DNA from: Pseudoalteromonas phenolica
Lineage (GTDB): Bacteria; Pseudomonadota; Gammaproteobacteria; Enterobacterales; Alteromonadaceae
DNA length: 57,265 nt
NCBI RefSeq assembly: GCF_005876835.1
Contig: NZ_PPSW01000028.1
Location: forward strand, 1-57,265
Reading direction: 5' to 3'
Shown: one piece after another, positions 25,092-34,248 of the stretch
Layout: every line of letters starts with the position of its first letter
Position numbering within the stretch: the first letter of the stretch is position 1
Translations under genes and position numbers: made by a program
The notes under the pieces: model-generated
Database searches by the model: none
Told to the model about the DNA's origin: nothing
The model's input: the letters and a program-made list of their open reading frames with translations, nothing else

Positions 25092-25310
25092 TTAGTGCTC
25101 TTCATTTCTCATTAGCAATATCGTCAGATAAATCTTTGTCGGTAATGAGCAAATTAAGCCAATCGCAATGCAAGACGCGCCTATGATAAAGCCAAGTGGC
25201 CCTAAATGGGTTAACCATTCTTTGCTGATGATAAAGTGGCCTGTCACGATGAGGATTAAACCAATGACGATGAAGACTTTTAGCAGTTTTATTTGTTCTT
25301 TAGCGGTCAT
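25092..25310 (-). CDS. small two-helix membrane protein, unknown function
   Basis: A 72-residue protein with two hydrophobic helices (FIVIGLILIVTGHFII, ~12-28; LGFIIGASCIAIGLICSL, ~38-56), a basic N-terminus and a short polar tail. TTTGGAGCC lies seven bases before the ATG, a good ribosome site. I do not recognise the family. It is upstream of the FAD oxidoreductase on the same strand, 63 bp from its start, and may share its transcript. Confidence 0.65.
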   Translation of the reverse strand: MTAKEQIKLLKVFIVIGLILIVTGHFIISKEWLTHLGPLGFIIGASCIAIGLICSLPTKIYLTILLMRNEEH

Positions 25311-25483
25311 AAATAGGCTCCAAATACATATTCCACTAAGGAGATAATTAGAGCCTAACTTGTAAAAACGTAGTGCGCGATAAACTACTCTGTCTATTAT
25401 TGTGCTAAATCAAATAAAGCATATTAAACAGGTCATGTGTCGCTGAAATGGCTAAATGACGCTTTAAATAACCTGAGCTTTGG

Positions 25484-25939
25484 TTAAATAGGTAGTTTGT
25501 TTGCTCGCTCAATAACTGCCGCTGTCATACGCGAAATACAGCACAATTCGCCTTTTGCATTGGTGATTTTAACTTCCCATACTGAGGTACGTTTACCCAA
25601 ATGCAGGGGTTTCGCTATAGCCGTTAAGGTACCGTTACGCGACGCCTTGAGGTGATTGGCGTTGATCTCTTGGCCGACACAATAAAATTGTTCAAAATCG
25701 ACGGCAAAATTGGCGGCGTAACTGGCTACCGTTTCTGCAAGGGCGACATTTGCACCGCCATGCACCATACCGATTGGGTTATGATGACCGGCTGTTGCAG
25801 GCATGGTGGCAACTAGGTAGTCATCACCAATTTCAGAAATTTCGATCCCTAAGGTTTTCATAAGCGAGCCTTTGCCATGTAAACCCGCATCCAGTTTTTG
25901 GCATAGCTCAAGTGTGATCGGGTGGTACCAAATGGTCAT
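25484..25939 (-). CDS. hotdog-fold acyl-CoA thioesterase (YdiI/PaaI-like)
   Basis: A 151-residue 4-hydroxybenzoyl-CoA-thioesterase-type hotdog protein. The motif NPIGMVHGGANVALAETVAS carries the active-site His-Gly-Gly and the catalytic glutamate (~77). GQEINANHLKASRNGTL and KPLHLGKRTSVWEV match E. coli YdiI (MenI), which hydrolyses DHNA-CoA in menaquinone synthesis. The first 20 residues are longer than in YdiI. The true substrate cannot be fixed. It is 28 bp downstream of the S4 protein gene on the same strand. Confidence 0.88.
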   Translation of the reverse strand: MTIWYHPITLELCQKLDAGLHGKGSLMKTLGIEISEIGDDYLVATMPATAGHHNPIGMVHGGANVALAETVASYAANFAVDFEQFYCVGQEINANHLKASRNGTLTAIAKPLHLGKRTSVWEVKITNAKGELCCISRMTAAVIERANKLPI

Positions 25940-25967
25940 CTTAACTTACCTGCTTATTGAGAGTTGG

Positions 25968-26333
25968 TTAACCAAAAGAGATAGGACGACGACCGGTATC
26001 GCTGTCTTTTTTGTTTTTACGGCTACGACTACGTTTGCGTTTAGTGGGGGCTTCTTCTGTTGGCAGCGTAGGCTCTGTCTTTACTGCAGGAGTAACACCC
26101 TCAGCCAAGGTCAGTAAAAAATCTTCACCATTAAAGTGTAGGCTGTCACCTGAGTACATTTTTTTTCGTTTAACTGTGCATAGCTCCATGTTAACGCCTA
26201 CGTAGCCATCGGCGATCAACTGTTTTGCTTGCCCGCCTGTTTCGGCTAAATCTAGTACTTTGAGTAGGTTACATAGTTCTATAGGTTCTTCTTCTAGTTC
26301 AATTTCAATGTATTCAGGTTCGTATTCAGACAT
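25968..26333 (-). CDS. S4-domain RNA-binding protein (YbcJ-like)
   Basis: A 121-residue protein with an S4-like RNA-binding domain (about 14-75): PIELCNLLKVLDLAETGGQA, then LIADGYVGVNMELCTVKRKKM and GDSLHFNGEDFLL. The C-terminal 35 residues are basic and disordered (KRKRSRSRKNKK), as is common for RNA binders. The start is the ATG at 26333, giving the acidic N-terminus MSEYEPEYIEIELEEEP; the frame extends 26 codons further but that part is not family-like. The role is probably ribosome or rRNA related; not shown. The thioesterase gene follows. Confidence 0.82.
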   Translation of the reverse strand: MSEYEPEYIEIELEEEPIELCNLLKVLDLAETGGQAKQLIADGYVGVNMELCTVKRKKMYSGDSLHFNGEDFLLTLAEGVTPAVKTEPTLPTEEAPTKRKRSRSRKNKKDSDTGRRPISFG

Positions 26334-26503
26334 ATTGCTAACCTTAAAAGTCGTCTTTGCGACAGTATAACGCTTAGCTGGGGTGAATGACGAAACTTTT
26401 TCGCGAGCCATTCGGTCTTAAGTTTTATTGCGCTTGTCATTTTTCTGCAGCAAATAACAGGTAACTTGCGCATCGCTTTTAAACAGTTAGGAGTAGGGTG
26501 AGC

Positions 26504-26779
26504 ATGGGTGTAAGAAGTCAGCTAAGACGTGAGTTAATGAACCTAGATGCTAATGGGCTAATGACCGCAGAGGATGTAAGGGTGCATTTGATGAAGTCTA
26601 AAGCGCTCGTGCGTCAAACCGGCCTAAGTTTGGTGGCACGATTTAATGCCCATCACAATAAAGTGTTGGCAGGGTTACCGAGTCATGAAAAGGGTCTGGA
26701 GCATCAACAGCATAAATTGTTTAAAGAAGTCTTATATCCGCGCAACTCAGTTCAGACTTGGCTCTCAAAGGTATATTAA
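26504..26779 (+). CDS. small conserved-looking cytoplasmic protein, unknown function
   Basis: A 91-residue helical basic protein that I do not recognise (MGVRSQLRRELMNLDANGLM; later RFNAHHNKVLAGLPSHEKG). No membrane segment or signal peptide is present. The ribosome site TTAGGAGTAGGG could serve either the ATG at 26504 or the GTG two codons upstream. It is divergent from the S4 gene. The codon pattern looks like that of a real gene, but function cannot be inferred. Confidence 0.65.
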   Translation: MGVRSQLRRELMNLDANGLMTAEDVRVHLMKSKALVRQTGLSLVARFNAHHNKVLAGLPSHEKGLEHQQHKLFKEVLYPRNSVQTWLSKVY

Positions 26780-26875
26780 GTAACAGTAATTCTTAGGGCG
26801 GTTAAGTCGCAGCAATTGACATTTAAGAGACATATTATGTAGGCTGGCCTAAAAAATAGGCATGGAGCCAGTCCA

Positions 26876-27562
26876 TTGAATTTTAAACACCTTTCTACCT
26901 CGGTTATTGGTTTGTTAGTGCTTTCAGCTTGCCAACAGCCCGTTGTACATATCTATCATGAAGGTTTATCTGATACACAGCGCTTTCAATTAAAGCAACA
27001 GTTAGAGCAGCAGCAAATTAACTATGAATTTACTGAGTTAGCTACACCTGATAAATACAACACGCCACACTTACTGTATTTTCCGGGCGATGTAACAGAA
27101 GCTTATATTCAGAATGTTGAACGTATAGTCAAAGGTCTGGGCTTCGATAGGTTTGATAGTCAGGTATTTAGTCATACTGGTCACTATTACACAAAAGGTA
27201 ATCTAGGCCTCTATTTTCCGAGTGCTTACTCGGAGCGGGTATTGCCTGAATTATTGTTTGCCCATAACTGTGGTGATCAAGACTTTCAAATACATATCAA
27301 AACTAACGGGCAATGGACAGCGATGAATAGCCCGATTGATTTAAAAGGTTTGGATCTTAAGTGGGAGTTTTACGAGACTTTTTTCAAGCTCAGGCGTTAC
27401 TTCGACGATGGTACATTTCAACAACAAGTCTATCAGATAAAGCAACATCAAGTGAGAACATTGCAGGGCTACAAACCTGCGGTGACCTATGAAGTGCTAG
27501 GACACCGAGATTATTCATTTAGCTTATTCAATTGTGACCTGCAGGCGATATTTGCTGACTAA
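26876..27562 (+). CDS. putative lipoprotein, unknown function
   Basis: A 228-residue lipoprotein that begins with TTG at 26876, eight bases after GGAG. The signal peptide ends VLSAC, a lipobox, with Cys19. The mature part has a repeated theme of aromatic residues and glutamines (HIYHEGLSDTQRFQLKQQLE; LYFPGDVTEAYIQNV; WEFYETFFKLRRYFDDG) and two further cysteines (HNCGD and FNCDL) that may pair. No known motif. Its stop codon overlaps that of the convergent gene at 27559 by four bases, so the two 3' ends are interlocked without a terminator. Confidence 0.75.
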   Translation: MNFKHLSTSVIGLLVLSACQQPVVHIYHEGLSDTQRFQLKQQLEQQQINYEFTELATPDKYNTPHLLYFPGDVTEAYIQNVERIVKGLGFDRFDSQVFSHTGHYYTKGNLGLYFPSAYSERVLPELLFAHNCGDQDFQIHIKTNGQWTAMNSPIDLKGLDLKWEFYETFFKLRRYFDDGTFQQQVYQIKQHQVRTLQGYKPAVTYEVLGHRDYSFSLFNCDLQAIFAD

Positions 27563-28545
27563 TGTTTTGCCAATAATTTATTGGCATCAGCTAAGCGCAG
27601 CAGGCCTTGTTTTATGGCCGGTAGATTGGGCCTAAAAGGCACATGACTGGCCATCATGTCATTCAATACCGGGAATTCGTGTAAGCTTTGCGCATAAATT
27701 TCTTGGGCCTTTTGCGTTAATAAGAAAGCGATAAATAGCTCTGCGTTTTGTTTATTCGGGGCGTGTTTAGCAATGGCGGCCGAAGTGGTAGAAACTGGCG
27801 TGAGGCCGTCTTCAGTTTGTAAAAAGTGAATGCTGAGCTTTTTCGCCAGCATTTGGTCGCGCTTGTTATCGGCGCGCTTCATCATGTGCCAATAATAGTG
27901 GTTGGCGAAGGCAAGTTTGCAATGTCCTTGGGCTAGGGCGCGTAATTGGTCGCGATCTCCACCACTTGGTCGTTTGGCTAACAGTTTATTACCGAGCTTT
28001 AACCAATCACTGTCTTTTTTATTGTCGGTTGTCAGCAATGCAGCGGCTAAGGTTGCATTGTAGTTATGTTGCCAATCACGAATACACAAGGCGCTTTGAT
28101 AATCTGCTTGTTTTAACTGTGCAAATGAATTTGGGATCGGTTGCGATGTTTGTTCTGACAGGCTGAATAATGCACGGGTACGCATTGAGATGCTGATCCA
28201 GTAACCGTTTTCATCATATAGTGCACTGGAAACATTTTGCCATGTTTGTCTGCTTTCTATGGGTTGTAATAAATCCTTATGATTGTGAAGTTGTGCTAGA
28301 TCTGAGCTCAAAATCACATCGGCTTGAGACGCTTCACCATCCTGTTTTAAACGAGCAAGCAATCGCTTTGATTTACCATTAACTAGGTTCACCTTGATGC
28401 CGGACTCGGCTTCAAATTGGGCTAATACAGGTTTGATCAATTCATACTTTCTAAATGAATAAATATTAATTTGCGGTGATTGAGCGTATACAGCGGTTGT
28501 TTGTCCCATAAAAAGGGATAAAATTAAAAGAAAGCTTTTATTCAT
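27559..28545 (-). CDS. periplasmic Fe(III)-type ABC transporter binding protein (FutA/FbpA-like)
   Basis: A 328-residue periplasmic binding protein of the iron class. The signal peptide covers ~1-21 (ending VYA). The start of the mature part, INIYSFRKYELIKPVLAQFE, and the segment ADVILSSDLAQLHN match the FutA/FbpA pattern, and the tyrosine pair in FANHYYWHMMK corresponds to iron-coordinating tyrosines of that group. No permease or ATPase is adjacent, so it is an orphan binding protein. A Fur-like box lies two bases upstream of the ATG, where no Shine-Dalgarno sequence is seen. Likely expressed when iron is low. Confidence 0.85.
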   Translation of the reverse strand: MNKSFLLILSLFMGQTTAVYAQSPQINIYSFRKYELIKPVLAQFEAESGIKVNLVNGKSKRLLARLKQDGEASQADVILSSDLAQLHNHKDLLQPIESRQTWQNVSSALYDENGYWISISMRTRALFSLSEQTSQPIPNSFAQLKQADYQSALCIRDWQHNYNATLAAALLTTDNKKDSDWLKLGNKLLAKRPSGGDRDQLRALAQGHCKLAFANHYYWHMMKRADNKRDQMLAKKLSIHFLQTEDGLTPVSTTSAAIAKHAPNKQNAELFIAFLLTQKAQEIYAQSLHEFPVLNDMMASHVPFRPNLPAIKQGLLRLADANKLLAKH

Positions 28546-28546
28546 T

Positions 28547-28565
28547 GCAAATAAGAATTATTATC
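28547..28565. promoter_or_regulatory. Fur-like box in divergent intergenic region
   Basis: GCAAATAAGAATTATTATC matches the 19-bp Fur consensus GATAATGATAATCATTATC at 14 positions (13 in the other orientation). It lies between the iron binding protein (start 28545) and the PAS-GGDEF-EAL gene (start 28584), in a gap of only 38 bp, so it could affect both. Confidence 0.55.
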
Positions 28566-28583
28566 GGTTCTATATAGGATACA

Positions 28584-31313
28584 GTGCTTTTTTATACGAT
28601 GTCTATAGCGACCCGATTTATTTCTTTTCTCCGTTCACCGCTTCAGTCCGGGACAATTTATTGTGGACTCTTTATCTCTTTAATGGCCTATGTTGGTGCT
28701 GTCGTAAATGAGTATTACCATAGACAAGAAGCGCAAAGTGCTGATTTACAGCTCATTCAATACGAGTATCAACTTAACTCTAAGCTGGATCAATTAGGTC
28801 ACCTTATTTATGCCATAGATGCGTTTTTACCAGCGACATCGACGCAATCTCTGTTTCACCAAGTTGCTCACTCGCAGTTATCTAATAGCGAACTGCCGAT
28901 CAGCTTAGAGGTGTATCACGCTATTACAGCATCAGATGTAGAAGGGCTTGAAAAGTTATATCAAGAAAATGGTTCTTTTGATTTTAGAGTGCAAGTACCA
29001 GATTTAGCCTCACCGGAAGATAGTTTCTTCACTATAGTAAATGCTGCCCCTTTAGCTGACTATGGACACACACTTGGTGAAAGCTGTGCGATGAAAGAAG
29101 CCTTTAATCATATGCTGTTTGATACGCAAACCTTGCAAACACTCAGTTGGCAAGACGACAATAAGTGGAGTTTGATCTTACCTCGTCCTCAAGAATTTGG
29201 GTTGCAAACAGCCATTGGTTTGAGTTTTGAGTTATCGCTATTGCTTGAGGGTTTGTTTAGCCAAGTGTATCAAAATACTCAGCAGCACTTGAGAGTATTA
29301 GCTGATGAGCGTGTGGTGTTTAACAGTGATTGGCAAGATACTTATCAACTCGCTGATTTAGTACCGAAAGTGTCTAGAGATATTGATTTTAATGGTCGAA
29401 CTTTAACGTTACAGCTTTATACAAAGAAGCAGCTGAATCCCAATTTCTTAACGAGTAGGCAGCTCATTATTATTGGTTTTGTTTTTGTTGCCAGTATTTG
29501 CGGGATCTTAGTATGGCTGCAACTTAGAGCGCTCGCTAACCGAAATCAAACCATCAATAACCTAGTCATAGAGCGCACCGCTAGTTTAGATCAAGCGAAC
29601 CAAAAGGTATTGCGAGAATCAGACAAGCGCTTACAAGCACTACAGCAGCAAGTTGTGGCAGAGCGGAAATATAAAAGTTTGTTCGTGAATAGTCGAGAAG
29701 GGTTATTTGTACTCAATCATCGAGGTCAGATAATCGAGGCCAATCCTGCCTTTAAGCAGCTGCTTGTGGGTGAGTCGGCATCGTTAGAGGGAGTCGCGCT
29801 GGAAGACTTTATACTTGATGAAGAAGTTAAAGCTTTATGGCAGCAAGTGGTTGTAGATAAACAACAGCATAAAGAGTTAGATTGGTTAGCACGTAGTGAG
29901 CAGCATGGTACGATTTGGCTAAGACAGAGTGGACATTGGTTACATCACCCTGATGCCGTATTGTACGAAGGCAGGATCACCGATATCACTCAAGATAAGC
30001 TATTTAATGAGCAGCTTAAGTATAAAGCGCGTCATGACAGTTTGACCGATCTGCTAAATCGTTTGGCTTTTCTGAAGTTGGTCGATGAAGCCAGAGAAAG
30101 TAGAGGAAAGACATTCATCTTACTCTATATCGACTTAGATAGGTTCAAACTCATAAACGATACCTTAGGGCATTTAGCGGGTGATAAATTGCTGGTGGAG
30201 TTTGCAGGACGTATGCAGCTATTGCTCGGTAGTTTTGCAGATATTGCTCGTCTTGGTGGTGATGAGTTTGCAGTGTTATTTGATTTAGAAAACTTAGAAA
30301 GACCACTCGAAGGCATACTTGAAGATATGTTGTCAGAGATCCGTAAGCCATTTACTTATAAACAGCATACACATAGCGTAAGCGGCAGTATCGGTGTGCG
30401 CACATTCACAACGCCTTGCACTAATGTTAAAGCTGAAAAATTGCTTCATGATGCCGATATTGCGATGTATGAGGCGAAGAAACGTGGCAAAAATGCGTTT
30501 CATATCTACACCCGAGATATTGCATGCCAGGCTGCGCGCAAAATTGAGATAGAGCGCGCACTTCAAGATATCAATTTAGATCAAGAGTTGTCTTTAAACT
30601 TCCAGCCAATCTATTGCCAAAGAGGCAAAATATTAAAAGGCTTTGAAGCTTTACTAAGGTGGCAAAGTCCTAACTTGGGCTTTGTGAGTCCAGCAGAGTT
30701 CATTCCAATTGCAGAAGAGTGCGCCAAGATCACTATGTTAGGTCAATGGGTGTTTGCAAAAGCCATGGCGTTTATGAAGCAACATAGTGGCAGCAATATT
30801 TTTATGAGTGTGAATGTTTCGCCGTTACAATTACAGAGCCCGCAATTTATGGCTTGGTTGACCCAGCAATTCACTCACTCAGCCTTGCAGCCTGAGCAGT
30901 TTAAAATTGAACTAACTGAGTCTGCGATGATGGCAACCGAAGATAATCTGGTTGAGCCGCTCGAAGTACTGCATGAGCAAGGGTTTGGTATTTATATAGA
31001 TGATTTTGGTACGGGTTACTCAAGCTTAGCGCGCTTAAATCATTTACCCGTTGACGGTCTTAAGATAGATAGGGCGTTTATAGAAGGAATAGAAAGTGGC
31101 GAAAAACCAAGACAATTAATTGAAGCCATTTGTGCTATCGCCAAAAGCTTTAATTTGGTTGTGACTGCAGAAGGCATTGAACAATCTGAGCAACTAGATG
31201 TATTGGTGAAATTACACTGTCAACAAACTCAGGGATACTATATGAGTCGCCCATTGAATATAGATGATGCCAGTTCATTGTGCGCTCAGCAAAGGTTAGC
31301 CATAGTCAGTTAA
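28584..31313 (+). CDS. membrane sensor with PAS, GGDEF and EAL domains (c-di-GMP turnover)
   Basis: A 909-residue protein. A membrane helix (~22-40) is followed by a periplasmic sensor region to ~288, a second helix (~292-312, IIIGFVFVASICGILVWL), a coiled coil and a PAS domain (~365-480). The GGDEF domain follows (~495-650) with an intact RLGGDEFAVLF motif, then the EAL domain (~665-905) with GFEALLRW, NVSPLQLQSP, ELTESAM and DDFGTGYSSLARL intact. Both synthase and phosphodiesterase may be active. The GTG at 28584 has AGGA just before it; an ATG at 28599 is the alternative. The Fur-like box overlaps its promoter region, so iron may tune c-di-GMP signalling. The ligand is unknown. Confidence 0.92.
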   Translation: MLFYTMSIATRFISFLRSPLQSGTIYCGLFISLMAYVGAVVNEYYHRQEAQSADLQLIQYEYQLNSKLDQLGHLIYAIDAFLPATSTQSLFHQVAHSQLSNSELPISLEVYHAITASDVEGLEKLYQENGSFDFRVQVPDLASPEDSFFTIVNAAPLADYGHTLGESCAMKEAFNHMLFDTQTLQTLSWQDDNKWSLILPRPQEFGLQTAIGLSFELSLLLEGLFSQVYQNTQQHLRVLADERVVFNSDWQDTYQLADLVPKVSRDIDFNGRTLTLQLYTKKQLNPNFLTSRQLIIIGFVFVASICGILVWLQLRALANRNQTINNLVIERTASLDQANQKVLRESDKRLQALQQQVVAERKYKSLFVNSREGLFVLNHRGQIIEANPAFKQLLVGESASLEGVALEDFILDEEVKALWQQVVVDKQQHKELDWLARSEQHGTIWLRQSGHWLHHPDAVLYEGRITDITQDKLFNEQLKYKARHDSLTDLLNRLAFLKLVDEARESRGKTFILLYIDLDRFKLINDTLGHLAGDKLLVEFAGRMQLLLGSFADIARLGGDEFAVLFDLENLERPLEGILEDMLSEIRKPFTYKQHTHSVSGSIGVRTFTTPCTNVKAEKLLHDADIAMYEAKKRGKNAFHIYTRDIACQAARKIEIERALQDINLDQELSLNFQPIYCQRGKILKGFEALLRWQSPNLGFVSPAEFIPIAEECAKITMLGQWVFAKAMAFMKQHSGSNIFMSVNVSPLQLQSPQFMAWLTQQFTHSALQPEQFKIELTESAMMATEDNLVEPLEVLHEQGFGIYIDDFGTGYSSLARLNHLPVDGLKIDRAFIEGIESGEKPRQLIEAICAIAKSFNLVVTAEGIEQSEQLDVLVKLHCQQTQGYYMSRPLNIDDASSLCAQQRLAIVS

Positions 31314-31397
31314 ACTGGGCATTCAATTTAGGCTGATATATATTGCTGTGCAGAGTACATTTTTGGCGATGAGTTTGGCTAGAGTAAAGGGAAGAGA

Positions 31398-32732
31398 ATG
31401 AAAATATCACAGATATCTATCGGGCTGTTGGCAGCGCTGATGCTCTCGGCCTGCACCAGCTTGGTTGAGAAAGGTGACAAGCTGTATGGCAAAGGCATGT
31501 ACCAACAAGCAGCAGAATTCTACGAAAAAGCGCTTTTAGAGGACCCTGAAGACGTAGAGGCAAAACAGCGGCTTGCTGAAACGCGAAGTAAAATCATCGA
31601 CCGAGGTTTGATTGAAGTGCGTATGCTGCGCTTGGGAGCGAATTATAGGGGTGCTGCCAGTAAACTGGAGTCATTATTGGCTAGTCAAAACCAATGGCAT
31701 GTTGAGACTATGGGCGCTCAGGCAGCAACACAGCGTGAAGAAGTGAAAGCCGTAGAAGGGTGGCTAAAAACCGAAGCCAAGCAACTTGCGGGTTTATCGC
31801 AACCAGATCCATTTAAGTGGTTTGAGCATGAGTATCGCAATTTAATTGCCAATGCACAGCTTGCAGGTGAACTGCAGCAGTACAGAGACACGTTAGATAA
31901 AGCCGGTAAGCAACAGTGCTTAACTCTGGCAGAGCAAGTACAAGGTCAACGCTTTTATTTACATGAGTTGACGCAGCGATACTGTGCTCTTTGGCAACAG
32001 CCTGTGAGCTTAACATTAGATAAATCTGATAAATCACGTTTTACTGGTTTGAAAGTGAGTAAGCGTGAACGTTTTAAAACATCCAATGCTCAGGCCCATC
32101 GCTATGCGCTGCGTAATACGCAAGTAGAGCTTGAGCAAGCTTTTCAGTCGAGCCCTTGGTTTAGTCACACAGGCTCTGCCGCTTTATCTCTCACCTTGGA
32201 GGGCAAAGCACAATACCGCAAACAAACGTCTTACCGACAGATTGAAAAGCGATATGTAGTAACTGAACTAAAGCCTGATCCAAAAGATGCAAATAACAAG
32301 CTGGCGACAGATGTCGAAAAGGCATTTGCTTATCAGTTAAAAGAGCATCAAGAAACCTATTCAGTGAATGTAAGCTATTCAGGTAACTTACTGGGATTGC
32401 GTTTATCGAATAGTGAATCAGGCTCTTACGATAATCTCACCCGTAGTCATAATATTGAGTTTGCAGAAGCTGATGTCACTCCGCTCAGTGCTGACTATCT
32501 AAATCAAATACAAAAGTTTGAGCAGCATTTAACGCAATTAAGTGCTGACTTTAGTGGTGACCTAAATAAGCTTTGGCAGCAAAGGTATTGCTCTATGGTT
32601 AATCAGTCATTTGTCGCCGAGCAAGCATTACGCTGTGCCCAGATTGAACCAGATAATGACTTTGTAAACCGTTGGGTTCAGCAAACATTTGGGGTGGACT
32701 ACAAAGCAATGCAGGTGCTGTACGGGATTTAA
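31398..32732 (+). CDS. TPR-containing lipoprotein, unknown function
   Basis: A 444-residue lipoprotein. The signal peptide ends LMLSAC with the acylated Cys19. A TPR-like unit follows directly (KGMYQQAAEFYEKALLEDPEDVEAKQRL), then a long helical region and a C-terminal part with beta-like strands (SVNVSYSGNLLGLRLSNSES). Four cysteines occur late (QQCLTL, RYCALW, RYCSM, LRCAQ). The family is not recognised. The ATG is preceded by AAGGGAAGAG. It lies 84 bp after the c-di-GMP gene on the same strand and ends before a strong terminator. Confidence 0.82.
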   Translation: MKISQISIGLLAALMLSACTSLVEKGDKLYGKGMYQQAAEFYEKALLEDPEDVEAKQRLAETRSKIIDRGLIEVRMLRLGANYRGAASKLESLLASQNQWHVETMGAQAATQREEVKAVEGWLKTEAKQLAGLSQPDPFKWFEHEYRNLIANAQLAGELQQYRDTLDKAGKQQCLTLAEQVQGQRFYLHELTQRYCALWQQPVSLTLDKSDKSRFTGLKVSKRERFKTSNAQAHRYALRNTQVELEQAFQSSPWFSHTGSAALSLTLEGKAQYRKQTSYRQIEKRYVVTELKPDPKDANNKLATDVEKAFAYQLKEHQETYSVNVSYSGNLLGLRLSNSESGSYDNLTRSHNIEFAEADVTPLSADYLNQIQKFEQHLTQLSADFSGDLNKLWQQRYCSMVNQSFVAEQALRCAQIEPDNDFVNRWVQQTFGVDYKAMQVLYGI

Positions 32733-32754
32733 TACCAAAGCCGCTCTCAGAAAT

Positions 32755-32793
32755 AAAAAAGCGAAGCCTTACTCAAAAGTGCTTCGCTTTTTT
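32755..32793. terminator. bidirectional terminator
   Basis: The stem AAAAAAGCGAAG/CTTCGCTTTTTT with a loop of about 15 nt serves the lipoprotein gene (plus) and cysQ (minus). The bases just before it (TAATACCAA after the stop codon) recall the ends of the palindromic repeats but no second end is present. Confidence 0.88.
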
Positions 32794-32865
32794 ATTTAGT
32801 TTGTGCAAGTTACTTGAACAAACTAATCGGGCGAGTAACTCGTTCTATAAGTCCAGCAAGTACGA

Positions 32866-33636
32866 TTAAGCCTCTAATCTCGATACGATAAAGTAAGGAT
32901 TAAGGTAACTTTCTTTTTGATTGTACGTCAGTGATGAACCATCAACTTGGGTAATGGTCGCGCCTGCAATTTCAGCCACAGCATGACCCGCACCTGTATC
33001 CCACTCAGACGTAGGACCTAAACGCGGGTAAACATCTGCTTCGCCTTCTGCGACAAGGCAAAGTTTTAGTGAGCTGCCTTTCGGTACCATTTCTACGTCA
33101 TCAAACTGCTCAAGATAAGCGGCTAAATCAGGTGATGGGTGTGAGCGAGAGCCCACTACTTTGATAAGACCAGTATTGGCTTTCTTAGTGATTTTGAGTT
33201 CTATACGTGCTTCGTCGCATTGTTTGAATGCACCGACTGCTTCTGCAGCAAGGTAACTGACATTTAAAGCAGGTGCGTGCACCACGCCTAAAATTGGTTT
33301 ACCAGCTTTGATAAGCGCGATATTAACGGTGAATTCGCCATTCTTTTTAATGAACTCTTTGGTGCCATCAATTGGGTCAACTAGCCAATACTGGTTCCAA
33401 GTTTGACGTGTTGCCCAATCAATACCAGCACTCTCTTCACTTAATACCGGAATATCAGGGGTAAGTTGTTGCAAGCCAGCTGCAATGACTTTGTGTGCAG
33501 CCAGATCCGCATCGGTGACTGGACTTTCATCTTCTTTGTACTCAACGTTAAAGTCTTTCGCATAGATGCCCATAATGGCATCGCCTGCTTCAACGCTCAG
33601 TTGTAAAATTTCTTCTAACAGATCCGTTTGATTCAT
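32866..33636 (-). CDS. cysQ: 3'(2'),5'-bisphosphate nucleotidase
   Basis: A 256-residue enzyme of the inositol monophosphatase superfamily that hydrolyses PAP, the inhibitory by-product of sulfate reduction, to AMP. The metal-binding motifs are intact: the acidic pair in VLSEESAG, VDPIDGTKEFIKKNGEFTV, and the C-terminal WDTGAGHAVAEIAG. Length is typical. It is the last gene of the cys operon, three bases after cysC, and is followed by a terminator. Confidence 0.95.
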   Translation of the reverse strand: MNQTDLLEEILQLSVEAGDAIMGIYAKDFNVEYKEDESPVTDADLAAHKVIAAGLQQLTPDIPVLSEESAGIDWATRQTWNQYWLVDPIDGTKEFIKKNGEFTVNIALIKAGKPILGVVHAPALNVSYLAAEAVGAFKQCDEARIELKITKKANTGLIKVVGSRSHPSPDLAAYLEQFDDVEMVPKGSSLKLCLVAEGEADVYPRLGPTSEWDTGAGHAVAEIAGATITQVDGSSLTYNQKESYLNPYFIVSRLEA

Positions 33637-33639
33637 TAC

Positions 33640-34236
33640 TTATCCAATTACTTGCTTGTCTTTCAGATACGCTACCAGTTGTTGTACTGATTGTTCAAGG
33701 CTATTCGCGCTGGTATCGATGCGGATCTCAGGATTAACAGGCACTTGGTAGTCTGAGTCTATGCCAGTGAAGTGTTTAATTTCACCTGCGCGGGCTTTCT
33801 TGTATAAGCCTTTCGGATCGCGTTGCTCACAAACATCTAACGGTGTATCTAAAAAGACTTCGATGAATTCACCGTCACCGACAAGGTTACGTACTATGTC
33901 GCGCTCAGCTTGGAATGGCGAGATAAACGCGGTGAGTACCACAAGCCCGGCGTCTACCATAAGCTTGCTTAGCTCACCAACACGGCGAATATTTTCGACG
34001 CGGTCTTCATCGCTGAAGCCTAAATCTTTACATAAACCATGGCGCACGTTGTCGCCATCGAGTAAATAAGTGTGTACACCTTGCTGGTGAAGGGCACTTT
34101 CTAGTGCGCCTGCAACTGTACTTTTACCTGAGCCTGAAAAACCGGTGAACCATAAAATCACTGGTTTGTGACCTTTTTGCTCGCTGCGTTGTGACTTGTT
34201 TACGGCATAGTTATGCCAAACGATATTTTCATCCAT
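33640..34236 (-). CDS. cysC: adenylyl-sulfate kinase
   Basis: A 198-residue kinase that phosphorylates adenylyl sulfate to PAPS. The P-loop is [13 protein letters not shown] (~33-45). The APS-binding residues lie in [29 protein letters not shown] and [39 protein letters not shown] is well conserved as separate blocks. Length matches E. coli (201). It is 12 bp after the permease stop and three bases before cysQ in the same operon. Confidence 0.96.
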   Translation of the reverse strand: MDENIVWHNYAVNKSQRSEQKGHKPVILWFTGFSGSGKSTVAGALESALHQQGVHTYLLDGDNVRHGLCKDLGFSDEDRVENIRRVGELSKLMVDAGLVVLTAFISPFQAERDIVRNLVGDGEFIEVFLDTPLDVCEQRDPKGLYKKARAGEIKHFTGIDSDYQVPVNPEIRIDTSANSLEQSVQQLVAYLKDKQVIG

Positions 34237-34248
34237 TGCATTACCTAT

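Noticed and set aside
26816..26838. TTGACA and TATTAT before the lipoprotein gene at 26876 as a promoter
   Set aside because: The spacing is 11 bp, too short for a sigma-70 promoter.
32730..32740. TAATACCAA directly after the stop of the TPR lipoprotein, resembling the repeat ends
   Set aside because: The match stops after nine bases and there is no matching right end; at best a remnant.
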